A stretch of DNA of 64,000 nucleotides from Setophaga petechia (GCA_024362935.1 JANCRA010000028.1:6506476-6570475), one strand, 5' to 3'; numbered from the stretch's first letter, positions 46,601 to 55,796 are shown. Numbers and translations are program-made. Notes: generated by a model not told the origin, from the sequence alone.

Positions 46601-47905
46601 CACGGCACTGCTGGGGGACACATCCCACCCCACATCCCTGCAGCCATCCCACAGCTCTGCTGGGGGACACATCCCACCCCACATCCCTGCATCCATCCCA
46701 CAGCTCTGCTGGGGGGGCTCTGACCTGACCCTGTCCCTTGAGTGACTTTTCCCACCTCTCCTCTGCTGTACCAGGCGCTGATGACACTGAGGACCATTTC
46801 CAAGAGGCCACTGCTACAACCACCACGTTGGCCCCAACTCGTCCCAAGGAGGGTAAGTACTGGGGTGTCACCTGGGGACACAGTGCCAGCCCTGGGGATG
46901 CTCCATGCTGGCGCAGGGTGGAAAAAGAAAAGGCTCAGGCAGAGGCACAAGATCTGGCAGGGCCTGGAGCAGCCCATGATGTCGTTGTAGGACACAAAAG
47001 AACACAAGCACACACCACTGTTCTCAAGGTGAGGAAAAAAGGGGAGTTTATTTTCTGACTCCAACATTTATAGTGTTCCAAGAGTGACAGTGGATTGGAG
47101 GGTGACAGTGCCACCTCTCCAATGACACTGGACAGACCAACAGCCCATCAACTTTCCCCTCCTCCATAACGGAATGCAAAACAATGAGTTATTTACAGAA
47201 AGCGTGTGAGAAAGTTCGCTACGAGAATGTCAACATCAGAAGGCTTAGAAAATCTTAAAAAACCAGGGCGACATCATGGGGAGGGGGAAAAACTGATGCC
47301 ACTGTTAAGTCACGGCCTCTCCTGGTGCCCCCAAGGCTGGTTCAGGCAGAGGTGGTGGATCATTGAGTGATGGACCTCAGGGTGGGGACAGCAGGTGATG
47401 GACCAAAGGAGCAGAGCTGGGAACAGAGGTGATTGTCTGTTGCGTGATGCTCTGAAGGTCACCCCCAGCTCTGACAGGTGCAAAGGCAGGGGGGTTGCTC
47501 TGGGCTGACCCCAGGGCAGGCAGGGAGAGTGGGGCACAGCTCTGGGGCGGGCACAGGCAGGAGCTGCCTCACCCCCTGCCCTCCCCAGGGTCCCTGCGCC
47601 TGGTGAACGGCAGCCACCGGTGCGAGGGGCGCGTGGAGATGTTCTACCTGTCCCAGTGGGGCACCGTGTGCGACGACGCCTGGGACCTGCGGGATGCCAA
47701 GGTGGTGTGCAGGCAGCTGGGCTGTGGGCACGCCCTGGCAGCCTGGGGGGAGGCTCACTATGGCCAAGGAACCGGCTACATCTTCCTGGACAACCTCAAG
47801 TGCAAGGGCCACGAGCCCTCGCTGCTGCGCTGCTCCCACATCCGCTGGGACGTCCACAACTGCGACCACTCCGAGGATGCCGGTGCTCTCTGTGACATCC
47901 TATGA
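34557..47905 (+). CDS. SSC4D: SSC4D, secreted scavenger receptor with four SRCR group B domains (complete, 10 coding exons)
   Basis: Joining 34557-34647, 38246-38281, 40248-40553, 41724-41795, 42057-42371, 43187-43267, 43505-43579, 44989-45300, 46775-46852 and 47589-47905 gives 1683 bases and 560 residues, close to human SSC4D (575). All borders are AG/GT and every intron is phase 1. The protein has a signal peptide, a short LPFP linker, then SRCR1-4 separated by Thr/Ser-rich linkers. Each SRCR domain has eight cysteines, the group B pattern, with WGTVCDD and (V)VC-QLGCG blocks. There is no transmembrane segment or GPI signal after SRCR4, so secretion is expected. SRCR domains bind polyanionic or microbial ligands in relatives; the ligand here is not inferable. 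Position between DTX2 and YWHAG matches human synteny. Confidence 0.95.
35007..35394 (-). mobile_element. Solo LTR, family 1 (copy G), SSC4D intron 1
   Basis: A reverse-orientation copy, TGTGATGGTGTTCACAGGGG to TGTCTATGACA. It is flanked by a perfect direct repeat CCCATCC (35000-35006 and 35395-35401), that is 6 bp plus one shared base. Confidence 0.92.
36634..36930 (-). mobile_element. Solo LTR, family 4 (copy 1), SSC4D intron 1
   Basis: The 297-bp element runs from TGTCACTACAGGACAC to CAGGGTGACA with a perfect 6-bp duplication CTCCAC (36628-36633 and 36931-36936). Its AATAAA signal is on the minus strand (TTTATT near 36703), which sets the orientation. A second copy is at 46980-47273. Confidence 0.92.
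37060..37195 (-). mobile_element. CR1 LINE 3'-end fragment, SSC4D intron 1
   Basis: The plus strand reads TCACAGAATCATGGAATGG, then TTTGGGTTGGAAAGCGACC and CCCCCTGCCATGGGCAGCG, the reversed CR1 3' end. Confidence 0.88.
38099..38182. repeat. (CCCAT)16 microsatellite upstream of SSC4D exon 2
   Basis: Sixteen uninterrupted CCATC pentamers fill 38101-38180. The complementary strand is (GGGAT)n, a run of G3 tracts separated by two bases. The tract ends 63 bp before exon 2. Confidence 0.97.
38246..38281 (+). CDS. SSC4D: SSC4D exon 2 (36 bp linker)
   Basis: A micro-exon between CCCTTGCAG and GTGAGAG. In phase 1 it reads [12 protein letters not shown], leading straight into EIRLSNGPS of SRCR1. Human SSC4D has the comparable LPFPELRL junction, which supports this short exon. 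Confidence 0.88.
38777..38915 (-). mobile_element. CR1 LINE 3'-end fragment, SSC4D intron 2
   Basis: The plus strand shows CACAGAATGGTTTGGGTTGG, then AAGGGACCTTAAAAACCACC, CTGCCATGGGCAGGAACACC and CCATCCAGCCTGGCCTTG, the reversed CR1 3' end. Confidence 0.9.
39009..39306 (+). mobile_element. Solo LTR, family 2 (copy 2), SSC4D intron 2
   Basis: It runs from TGTAGTGGGATAGAATATAAG to GATGACAACA with a perfect 6-bp duplication GCCTTG (39003-39008 and 39307-39312). It contains TATAAAAGAGTGG. It lies immediately left of the tandem exon-fragment array. Confidence 0.93.
39340..40247 (+). repeat. Tandem array of six partial copies of the SRCR1 exon with its splice acceptor
   Basis: The block CTCCCAG followed by AGATC-GGCTCTCCAACGGGCC starts exon-like segments at 39448, 39577, 39706, 39850, 39983 and 40119; the real exon 3 starts at 40248. 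Spacings are 129, 129, 144, 133, 136 and 129. Each copy has the first ~53 coding bases of exon 3 (through CTGGAGATCCTC), then shared intronic sequence (ACTTTCTCTAAGGAGTTGATGTAG). In the spliced phase every copy reaches a stop before exon 3; copy 3 reads through into copy 4 and then stops, and copy 5 is frameshifted. None has a donor. Confidence 0.95.
40248..40553 (+). CDS. SSC4D: SSC4D exon 3, SRCR domain 1
   Basis: A 102-codon phase 1/1 exon encoding a whole SRCR domain with eight cysteines, from [11 protein letters not shown] to VAVVCNG. It contains [12 protein letters not shown] and VVCRQLGCG. It is the seventh and only complete member of the repeated series to its left. Confidence 0.95.
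40645..41150. repeat. 281-bp tandem duplication in SSC4D intron 3
   Basis: The segment starting near 40645 (CAAACATCTTCTGCCTT, then CTCAATCCAGGTCACCTCCCAG) recurs 281 bp later, near 40926. The copies are diverged by small indels. Confidence 0.88.
41724..41795 (+). CDS. SSC4D: SSC4D exon 4, Thr-rich linker
   Basis: A 72-base phase 1/1 exon after CCCTTTGCAG, reading [20 protein letters not shown] and then QDGE before a GTAAGC donor. Its position, length and Thr content match the human linker between SRCR1 and SRCR2. Confidence 0.85.
42057..42371 (+). CDS. SSC4D: SSC4D exon 5, SRCR domain 2
   Basis: A 105-codon phase 1/1 exon with eight cysteines. It reads [14 protein letters not shown] at the start and [11 protein letters not shown] at the end, with [10 protein letters not shown] and VVCKQLGCG inside. 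Confidence 0.95.
42587..42712. repeat. 25-bp tandem repeat, five copies, SSC4D intron 5
   Basis: GGGAAATGCACCTG (or CATCTG) recurs exactly every 25 bases, with AAATGC at 42591, 42616, 42641, 42666 and 42691. It has no reading-frame significance. Confidence 0.95.
43187..43267 (+). CDS. SSC4D: SSC4D exon 6, Thr/Ser-rich linker
   Basis: An 81-base phase 1/1 exon after TGTGTCACCACAG, reading [20 protein letters not shown] and LTATATG, ending at GTAGG. This is the first half of the SRCR2-SRCR3 linker; dense Thr suggests O-glycosylation. Confidence 0.8.
43505..43579 (+). CDS. SSC4D: SSC4D exon 7, linker
   Basis: A 75-base phase 1/1 exon reading [15 protein letters not shown] and [11 protein letters not shown], with donor GTAAGTG. 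The acceptor is CCCAGCAG, so splicing after the first CAG would add one alanine; either choice keeps the frame. Confidence 0.78.
43600..44915. repeat. Minisatellite of about 84 bp in SSC4D intron 7
   Basis: Units built from CCCCATGCCCACAGGGGTTTG, CCCCACACCCCCAGGGGG and TTACCCCATAACCCAGAGAC repeat about every 84 bases from near 44090, after a less ordered start. The array almost fills intron 7 and stops about 75 bp before exon 8. Pro/His-rich open frames of up to 263 residues on the plus strand are by-products. Confidence 0.93.
44989..45300 (+). CDS. SSC4D: SSC4D exon 8, SRCR domain 3
   Basis: A 104-codon phase 1/1 exon with eight cysteines. It starts [13 protein letters not shown] and ends [11 protein letters not shown]. 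It is markedly more GC- and CpG-rich than the other SRCR exons. Confidence 0.95.
45316..46250 (+). mobile_element. LTR-type element with internal repeats, 15 bp after SSC4D exon 8
   Basis: It begins TGTCTTGGTTTGGAAAG, a start typical of a passerine LTR, and contains four repeats of AAGGAAGGCAGGAGCCTCCC-TGAAATGGAGAATG (from about 45347, 45419, 45513 and 45610). The right end was not resolved; a plausible limit is near 46250. Orientation is inferred from the TG start. Confidence 0.65.
46475..46715. repeat. 49-bp tandem repeat, five copies, SSC4D intron 8
   Basis: CTGCAGCCATCCCACAG recurs exactly every 49 bases, at 46491, 46540, 46589, 46638 and 46687 (the last is CTGCAT). The array ends about 60 bp before exon 9. 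Confidence 0.95.
46775..46852 (+). CDS. SSC4D: SSC4D exon 9, Thr-rich linker
   Basis: A 78-base phase 1/1 exon after TGCTGTACCAG, reading [20 protein letters not shown] and TRPKEG, with donor GTAAGTAC. It corresponds to the human linker between SRCR3 and SRCR4. Confidence 0.83.
46980..47273 (-). mobile_element. Solo LTR, family 4 (copy 2), SSC4D intron 9
   Basis: Homologous along its length to 36634-36930, from TGTCGTTGTAGGACAC to CAGGGCGACA. Flanks CCATGA and TCATGG match at four of six positions, so the target duplication is decayed or my end call is off by a base. Confidence 0.88.
47589..47905 (+). CDS. SSC4D: SSC4D exon 10, SRCR domain 4 and stop
   Basis: After CTCCCCAG the exon reads [20 protein letters not shown] and continues through [18 protein letters not shown] to [10 protein letters not shown] and TGA at 47903-47905. 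Eight cysteines are present. The protein ends five residues or fewer after the last cysteine region, so no membrane anchor follows. Confidence 0.95.
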
Positions 47906-50440
47906 CCCTCCCGCAGGTAAGGGGGGACAGGGAGGCTGCAGGGAGCTGGTGGCAATGCCACAGAGAGGGGTTGAACCCTTGGTGCTGGTCTGGATGCACT
48001 CCCTGCACTGGATGTTTGGGGTCTGAGAGTGGGAGGCTGAAGGAGCACAAGGGGAAATGGAGGGGGCTTGAATTATTTTGCCACATTCTGGAATAGCCTC
48101 TAACCATAATAGAGGTTATTCACATTCTGGAATAACCTCTGCTATGTGGGGCTTAGGAGCTCTGCTGCCCAGGAACTGGACATTTGGGGTCTGAGAATGG
48201 GAGGAGTTGGGTGAGCACTGGGCTCTCCTCAGCTCCTGAAACAGTGGCTGAAGCTTCCCACCCCCAGACTGCCCCTTGGAAAAACAAAACTGCTTCTGGT
48301 GTGAAATCTGGTTGGTTTCAGCCATTTCTTTTAAGAGATGAGGAAAGAAAAATGGATTTTCTGCTGTGAAAATGATGTTAAATTATACTCAGAAAATGTA
48401 AAAAGGGGGCTGAAATCACACCAGGATGCTCCCGTGGCTCTGCAGTGAGTTACTGTTTTTCTGCAATTTGCTTTGCAAGCCCTCCAGCAATCCCAATACC
48501 AGCTTTTTCTTCCCATTTTGGCATCAGAAATACCAATTCCTCCCCCATTCCCATGCAGCAGAAATGCAGGCGTTGGATCTCACACCATCTGCAATCCTTG
48601 TGCCTGTTTCACCTGTTCCTTCTGCAAACACTGGGGGGTTCAGGAGAGCTCAGATGAGATTTTCCCTTCCTGGGGGGCTTCAGCACAGCCAGTCCATGTC
48701 CAAAAAAATCTCCTGGGGAGTGAGAAAGGATGGGGATACCCTGCAGTTCTCTATCCTGTGCTGGCTTTGGCTGCTCTGTCCCAAAAGCTCCCAGGGCAGG
48801 CAGGGAGCTGGCAGACAGGACACAAGCAGATGGAAAACCATGGGGAAGACCCCAAATCCCTTCCCAGAGCAAAGAAAGGGACCCAGGAGCCTGCAGCTTC
48901 CCCAGTGCCCTGCCTTTGGGGTATAAAGGCTGTTTTCCTCCCAGCTCAGGTGGAAAGACCCAGCCTGCAGCACCAGTCACCTTCACCACCAAGTGTTTGA
49001 TTCCTACTGGGACACTGGGAAAAGGATTTCCCTGTTCTCATGGATGGGGTTCAAAGGTGGGGAAGGGCTTGTGCAGTGGCACAGAGCTCACTCCTCTGTT
49101 TGTGCAATTCTGTTGTTGATAAGAGACTGTGCATATTCCTGGGTTGGGTTTTTTTTCGTTTTCCAATTTTTTTTTTCTTGTATGTGTGTGGGTTTGTTTT
49201 TGTGAATACATAAAAGCCCTTTGAAAGTGCTCTGAGAGCTGATTTGTTTTCCTGTCATCCCCTCAAAGCCCTGGGTAAAAGCAAACACCTGGAGATGAGG
49301 AGATGCCCCAAAACTGGAGGAGAGAGCTCAGTTCTTGGTGCCAAAAAATTGTCCCAAATCCCTGGCTCAAATTGCTCAAGCTGCCTTTAATTCCCACCCA
49401 GCTGAGAGCTCAGCTTGGACCTTTCCCCACCCCAGCTCTGGGCTACAACCCTGAAGCCCATCAGGCTCAGGGGCTGAGGTTGGATCCAGCTTTGGGTTTG
49501 TTCCCAGTGGGATCTGGCAGTGAGCTGTGGGGTAGCCCTGACCCCATGCTCAGGCTCCTGTTGGCTGCTTCTCTTCCACTTCCCCTGGACAGAGATTTCC
49601 CAGCACTTTGATCCCAGTCCAAATCTCCATCAGAGGGGAAACTGAGGCATGGAAGCCTCTTCCAGGCAGGCTGTGGCAGCACAGCTGGACAAGGCTTGCT
49701 GTGGCCCTGGGAGAGGGCAGGAAGGTGGTGTGGGAACAAAATCCTCCTTTCCCTGTGCTCCCAGGTCCTGCCCCCTCTGTTCCCACCTCACCTCCTGCCT
49801 GCAGGACAGCTGGGCAGTGCCTGGGTCCTGCTGGGAGCAGGAGGGGGACAGAGCTGTCCCCAGCAGCTTCCAGCCCATCCCCACAGCCGACACCAGCTGG
49901 GAATGGGTCAGAGGGTGCTGGGGGCTCCTCCAGCTTTGCTGTCCCCTCCCTGTGCCTGTGGGAGTGGGGCCAGGAGTTGCTCTGGAAGCTGCTGCCTCTT
50001 GAGGAGGAAGATAAGAAAGGCTGGATGTGTTTTCCCTGTATTTCTTGTGGACTATGCCTTGAGCTGGCAAAGCTGGGCTGTTTTTTGGTGTTACCCCACA
50101 CCCTGCTCTTCCTGGCTTTGATCTGGGAAGAGCAGGTCCTGGTATCCTGGAGTTTCTCCCTTTCACAGCCTGCAATCCAGCAAGCAAAGGGTTTCCAGCC
50201 AGGAAAGGCAGCAGCTGCCTCCCTGTCTCCCAGCCTTTTCTCCTGCAGCCAGCCTGGGATGGGCTGAGACCCACAGGGATCCCTCCAGAGCCCAGCTGGG
50301 CATCACCTCCTGTTCCTCTGGGAGCAGGGAGTGGCAGGCAGGGGGGGAGCAGGGCACCAGCGAGAGGAGACCCTGGGGCAAGGAACAGCAGGCTGGAGGA
50401 TGCCCTGGCTCTGCAGCAGGGTGCAGCAGTGCAGGGGATG
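47906..50440 (+). other. SSC4D 3' flank, UTR extent unknown
   Basis: No canonical AATAAA or ATTAAA was found close to the stop. A weak AATACATAAAAG follows T- and GT-rich sequence near 49204. No other gene was recognised, and open frames in this stretch show no domain. Confidence 0.45.
48035..48180. repeat. Dispersed duplicate, copy 1 (partner 51461-51595)
   Basis: AGGCTGAAGGAGCACAA, GGGGAAATGGAGG-GGCTT, AATTATTTTGCCAC and TCTGGAATAA appear here and again in the same order at about 51461-51595. Copy 1 also has an imperfect 11-bp stem around 48090-48121. Confidence 0.88.
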
Positions 50441-50444
50441 CTCT

Positions 50445-51115
50445 GAAGCTTGGTAACAGCACAGGGAAGGCTCTGGAGCAGGGCAGCAGCACAGGGGGTG
50501 TTGTGGAGCAGTAGAGCAGCACAGGGGATGTTATTGAGCAGGGCAGCAGCACAGGGGAGGTTATTGAGCAGGGCAGCAGCACAGGGGATGTTATTGAGCA
50601 GGGCAGCAGCACAGGGGAGGTTATTGAGCAGGGCAGCAGCACAGGGGATGCTCTGGAGCTCAGTAGGAGCACAGGGGATGTTATTGAGCAGGGCAGCAGC
50701 ACAGGGAAGGCTCTGGGGCAGGGCAGCAGCACAGGGGATGCTCTGCAGCTCAGTAGCAGCACAGGGAAGGCTCTGGAGCTCGGCAGCAGCACAGGGAAGG
50801 CTCTGGAGCTCAGTAGGAGCACAGAGGATGCTGTGGAGCTCAGTAGCAGCACAGGGGATGCTCTGGAGCAGTAGAGCAGCACAGGGGATGTTATTGAGCA
50901 GGGCAGCAGCATAGGGGATGCTCTGGAGCTTAGTACCAGCAGACAGAATGCTCTGGAGCTCAGTAGCAGCACAGGGGATGTTGGGAGCTCGGCAGCAGCA
51001 CAGGGGATGCTCTGGAGCTCAGTACCAGCAGAGGGAATGCTCTGGAGCTCAGTAGCAGCACAGGGGATGCTCTGAGGCTCGGTAGCAGCACAGAGGATGC
51101 TCTGGAGCAGGATGC
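50445..51115. repeat. 30-bp minisatellite, about 22 copies
   Basis: AGCACAGGGGATG followed by TTATTGAGCAGGGCAGC or CTCTGGAGCTCAGTAGC repeats every 30 bases. Because 30 is divisible by three, a 369-residue minus-strand open frame with a ten-residue period runs through it; this is not a gene. Confidence 0.96.
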
Positions 51116-51460
51116 CAGCGTGAGGGGAGCCAAGGGTGTGAGAGCATCCCCCCACGGGAGCACAGCCAGGCTGCAGCGCCTGCGGGGGAGCCGGGAGAAG
51201 CTCCTGCCCAGCTCCCATCCTCCTGCCGACGTCAGCTGTTTCCCGGCGCCCAGAGCAGCTGCAGCTCCACACCGGTCGATGTCATCGATTAGTTCCTCTC
51301 CCCATCCCCGGAGAGGGGATGGTATGGGGGGTAGCAGGGAGGAGAGGATAAATATTTCAGCAGGTCCAGGCAAAAGCTGGGGTTATTTTGAGGCTGGGAT
51401 TTATGGGCTATTAGGAATAAGGAATGAGTCTGTGCTGGGAGAAGAGACCCATTAATCCAG

Positions 51461-51595
51461 GCTGAAGGAGCACAAATGAGCAAGGGGAAATGGAGGAGGC
51501 TTTAATTATTTTGCCACGCTCTGGAATAATAAGCTGGCCTCTGGCTGGGTGCTGGTGTGGGGCGCAGGAGCTCTGCTCCCCGGAAACTGGGGCAG
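51461..51595. repeat. Dispersed duplicate, copy 2 (partner 48035-48180)
   Basis: Shares the ordered blocks given for copy 1, including AATTATTTTGCCAC and CTCTGGAATAATAA, followed in both by GGAGCTCTGCT-CCC-GGAACTGG. Confidence 0.85.
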
Positions 51596-51749
51596 GCGAG
51601 GGGACACTCATGATTAAATCCCCCCAGCTATGCTGCGAGGGATGGCAATCCATTCTGGGACCAGTATGGGACCAGTACAAGCAGTGCTTCTTGCTGGGAC
51701 GTGGTGGAGGATGCCCTGCTAGTGGGGGGAGACTGCAAGGAGGGGCCCG

Positions 51750-52600
51750 TGGGTCAGTGCCCGGTCTCGGGGTGCCCTTCCCGGGCTGTGCCAGCCGTGC
51801 CACGGCCGTGCCCCGTTAAGGCAATCCCGTCTGTGCCTGTAACCGGAGGAGCTGGGCGCTATCGGGCAGGGTGAGTCAGTGCCCGAGGCAGCCCCGGGCC
51901 GGGAGCATCCCTGGCTCTGCTGCTCCCTGCACCTCCTGCGTGACCTTGGGCTCTGCTCTGTTCACCCTGCCCTCCTTGCTGCCTCAGTTTCCCTGGGGGA
52001 CACAGGGAGGGTGGTCCTGGCTCCCTCCTTGACACTCTTGAGCTGCAGGGACGCGGCTGCCCTGGCTGGAGGGACATTCCTCACCCCGAGATTTGCCCCT
52101 CGGGGGCAGCCAGCCGCAGTTCCTACAGCCAGAATTTTTGGGACGGCGGACACCCCCGCGGCAGGGATGCAGAGCACGGACAGCCTTGGACCACCTCCTC
52201 CGAAGGGATGCATGAGGACCTGACCTCCCTGCGGCATCCCTGCGGCACCGCAAGCCTCGCTCCGTTCCGGGGGTGGCCCCGGGTGCCAAGGTCACCCCGC
52301 GGGACCGCGGCGGGCGCCGGGGCCGCTCCGCACACCCCGGTACCGGCCGCGTCCTCCTTCCCCGCTCCGCCGGGCCTGCCGCGGCTCCCGCTTGCGTCAC
52401 CCGCCGGAGCCAGCAGCTATTTTGGGAACTGCAAAGTCACTGGCGCAATTAGACGGCTGGCAAAGGCAGCGGGGGGACCGCGGGCACGGCTGCTCCCCGC
52501 GCCGGGCCGGGCCGGGCCGTGCCGTGCCAGGGGCTGCGCGGCCACACGGGCACCGCCAGCCTCCCTGCGCCTACAGGGTCCCTCCGCCAGGACAGACGGC
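51750..52600. promoter_or_regulatory. CpG-rich segment with no assigned gene
   Basis: CpG density is high, especially 52240-52560, comparable to the two gene promoters in the window. No convincing first exon, start codon or domain was found on either strand. It may be an unannotated promoter, an enhancer or simply GC-rich DNA. Confidence 0.4.
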
Positions 52601-52662
52601 CACGGCTGCAAATCCTCCCATCCATCATTTCCTTCTCTCTGCCTTTTTTCCCCTTCCTTTTC

Positions 52663-52674
52663 TTTTTTTTTTTT

Positions 52675-52707
<33 letters not shown>
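52663..52707. repeat. T-tract (T16 and T28 separated by AC)
   Basis: Poly-T preceded by pyrimidine-rich sequence. I could not connect it to a retroposed copy. Confidence 0.95.
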
Positions 52708-52712
<5 letters not shown>

Positions 52713-52739
52713 TTAATTTGCTGTCGCTCCCCCGGCAGG

Positions 52740-55700
52740 AGCCTCCCCACGTGGGCTGCTGAGCCAGCTCGCTGCCACCGCTGGCGTTTGGAGAGAGGCA
52801 GCAACACACAGGGATTGTGTGCCAGGGCGATGCCCTGCGGGTTGGGGGGGTCCGGCTATTCCCGGGTGCTCTGTTTAAGCCGGTGTGCATCCTCCGGGAG
52901 CAGCCAGCGCCGTGCCCCAGCTGGCCCCAGGGCAGCCACGGGGGTGTGGATGGGCTGCGGTGACACTGGAGGGACACCTGACCCCGGGGCACAGCACAGA
53001 GGTGGCGTTCTGCCACGCAGTGTCCTTGGGGACAGCCCAAGGGGATGTGGGGACAGCCAGAGGGGACAGCTGGGGTTCTCAGTCCCTCTGCCCACCCCCC
53101 TCAGCTCCCGGTAACCTTCAGGTCATGGCAGAGAGGATGTGTACAGAAAGGCTGGGACAAGCTGATCCTGGCAGGCTCCAAACATCCCAAAAGTGAAGCT
53201 CAAAAAATCCTTTAAAAAAATCTCCAGACTGTTCTATGTGACCTGACATCTCTTTCAGTCCCATCCCCCAGGAAAAAAAACCCACCCCAAATCCTTTCTC
53301 CCGGCGCCTGGAGAGGTGCCACGGAAGGAACTGGATCCCAAATGGGGCTTCGGGTGGGTAGGGACAGATCCAGATGGGCACAGCAGAGGTGCTGGGGCTC
53401 TTGCAGACCGACCCCACCCTGCTCTCCATCACTCCCAGCCCTGGAGGAGGAATCCCTGCCTGCGCTGGGGCTGGAGGAGCCGCTGGTGCTCCCGGGCTGG
53501 GGAGAGACAGCGCTGAGCGGGACCAGGGGGTGGTTTTGGGGTGCCAGGGGCTGTGGGAGGGCAGGGGGAAGGTGGGCAGCGTGTGTTGCCCCCGGGCTGG
53601 GGGAAGAGGCCGCGGCGGTGGGGCTGGGAGCGCTGAGGCTGTGCTGAGTCACGCTGCAGAGCCTGCGAGCAGGACTGCAGCAAGGCTGCCTGTGACAGCC
53701 CTGTCCCTCCGCCCCCGGCTCCTCGCCTCCTCCCGGGGCCAGCACGCTCATGGGGCTCGGTGTCCAGGCTGGGGAGGTCCCGCTGCTCCCCTGGACATGG
53801 CTGTGTCAAAGTTCCCAACCCTGCTTGACCCTCTGCAGCCCTGCTGCCCTTTAATAGGGATGGGGCTGCTCCAGGATGGGGGTCCTGGAGTTCCTGGGCA
53901 GGGAGAGGGGAGGACTGAGCTGCCCTTGGTGGATGAGTGTCCTCGACCCCAGTCCCAGAAGGGTGGCTGTGACAAGGCGGACAGCAGGGCCGGGGGGTCA
54001 CTCGCTGCCAGCACAAACACAAAAGGACATTTAGCAGCCTTTAGACATTTAGACATGAGGCAGATTCCCCTGGCACGGGTGGAGTGGGGTGGTGGGTGGG
54101 CAGAGATCCCCCCAGCTCCTCCCTGACACCACCAACCCAGCACACAGAGCTGAGCATCCACCCCTGCTGCTGCACAGCAGAAAGGCTGAGGCAGGTCCCT
54201 GCTGCAGAGGGAAAATGAGGCACGGGCTGTGCTCTGAGCATTGGCCCCACATGCTGCCACCTCTCAGGCTCAGAGTCTGGGACAGCCCTGTCCCCACAGG
54301 AAGCTGTCACCACCTTGCCTGGTGCTGCCTCCCAGCCCCACAGAGCTCAGAGCTGCTTCTGGAGGGCCCGAGACAGGCAGGGCTTTTTTTAGGTGCTCGG
54401 TAAGAGCCGTCTGGGCGGTATTTATATCGGCTCCTTAAATAAGAGCTGCCATCCGAGCCTGACGAGCCTGCTTAATTATTAATGCCCCGCAGGGAAGCAG
54501 CACGCCTGCCTGCTCCAGGCCCACCTCCCCGCTGGGATCCTGCATCCCAGGCCCCCCCCCCCAGCTCCCCACCAGCACCCAGGGTGGGCTGTGACAGCCT
54601 GGACATCCCACAGCATCCTGGCTTCCCATGGGACATGTTTTATGTGGGAGCATCTTCCCCAGGGCAGGGAGGAAGGCTGAGAGGGGATTTTGCATGGCAT
54701 GGGCATTGCTGCAGTCCTTAGTGGGTGTTGGGGATAAGGGGAGGGTGGGAGGCATGGGGGGATGCTCTCCCATCCCATCTCGGCAGCTTGAGGTGGTTCC
54801 AGGGAAAATCATCCCTGGAAGCCCCGAGGGGAAGGGGCAGCCCTGCTTGGAGACAGAGCTTATGCTAAACAGCACGGGAGGGCAGCTGCTGCAGCAGAAT
54901 TAATTTGAGCTTGGAAAGTGCTTTGAAAGGCTGAGATGAAAGGCCAGGGCTGGGTACAAAGAGCTGCAGCTCCACAGACAGGGGGAAGGAAGCTCCCAGC
55001 AAGGCACCCTGGGTCTGTCATCAGCCCCAGCAGCCATGGCCCCTCCATCCCCTCCTGCCCCAGGTGAGGCAGCCTCTGGTTCTGGGGTGTTTTGGGGAGG
55101 GTTGGTGAACCCTGAGCTCACCCAGATGTTGGTTGTGGGGTCCTTGGTTGGGTGGGACCCCCAGCTCTGGTTTGTGCCAGGGTGGAGGGGCCAAGGCTGC
55201 ACTGTGAGGGGCTGGGGAGGTGCAGGGGAAGAGGGGACAGCCTTGTCCTGCTCCTGGGCTGTGTCCCTTGCTATCACACAGCCAGGCTGAGGGCAGGACA
55301 GGGGAAAGGGGCCAGGGTGCCACAGCACTGGGGTGGTGGGGACAGACAGTCTGGCCTAGTAAGGGGTCAGGCAGGGAGGACATGAGGGGCAGCACTGTAC
55401 CACAACCTCAGGGAAGGAGACACTGAAGCTAGAGGATTCCTCAGCTTGTTTTCCCACCAACACAACTGCAAGAGTTACAGAAGTGCTCCCCTGGGCAGGC
55501 AGCCCCTCCTCAGGGCAATCCAAGCAGCAGCTGCCTGGGCAGGGGGACTTGGGGTGAGCACCCAGTCCTGAGGCTGTGCAGGAGCCTGGGCAGCATCCCG
55601 AGGGTGGAACCCATCCAAACCCACACACCAGCCCTGGGAAATGCCACCCTGTGTCCCCTGGCCTTCACAGCTTTGCCACCCACCCTCTGAAGACACCAAG

Positions 55701-55795
55701 CAGTCGGGTCCCTGCTGGTGTGGCAGATGTGCTGGTGTACCTGTGGTGACAACTCCTGGTGTGGGGACAGGATGGGACACCTGCACCATGCATCT
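52740..55795. other. Intergenic GC-rich DNA, no gene recognised
   Basis: Frames up to 250 residues occur on both strands, mostly because of high GC content; none shows a recognisable domain. No tandem array or transposon stands out. Confidence 0.5.
53642..53652 (+). promoter_or_regulatory. NF-E2/antioxidant-response-type site
   Basis: TGCTGAGTCAC matches the NF-E2/MARE consensus TGCTGAGTCA(C/T). It is a single short match and could be chance. Confidence 0.35.
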
Positions 55796-55796
55796 C

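Noticed and set aside
46975..47279. Terminal inverted repeat CCCATGATGTCG/CGACATCATGGG as a DNA transposon
   Set aside because: The element is homologous to the LTR at 36634-36930, whose 6-bp duplication and poly(A) signal mark it as an LTR; the extended inverted match is chance flank similarity.
50163..51272. 369-residue minus-strand open frame
   Set aside because: It runs through the 30-bp minisatellite; the period is a multiple of three, so the frame stays open by arithmetic. No start context, splice sites or domain.
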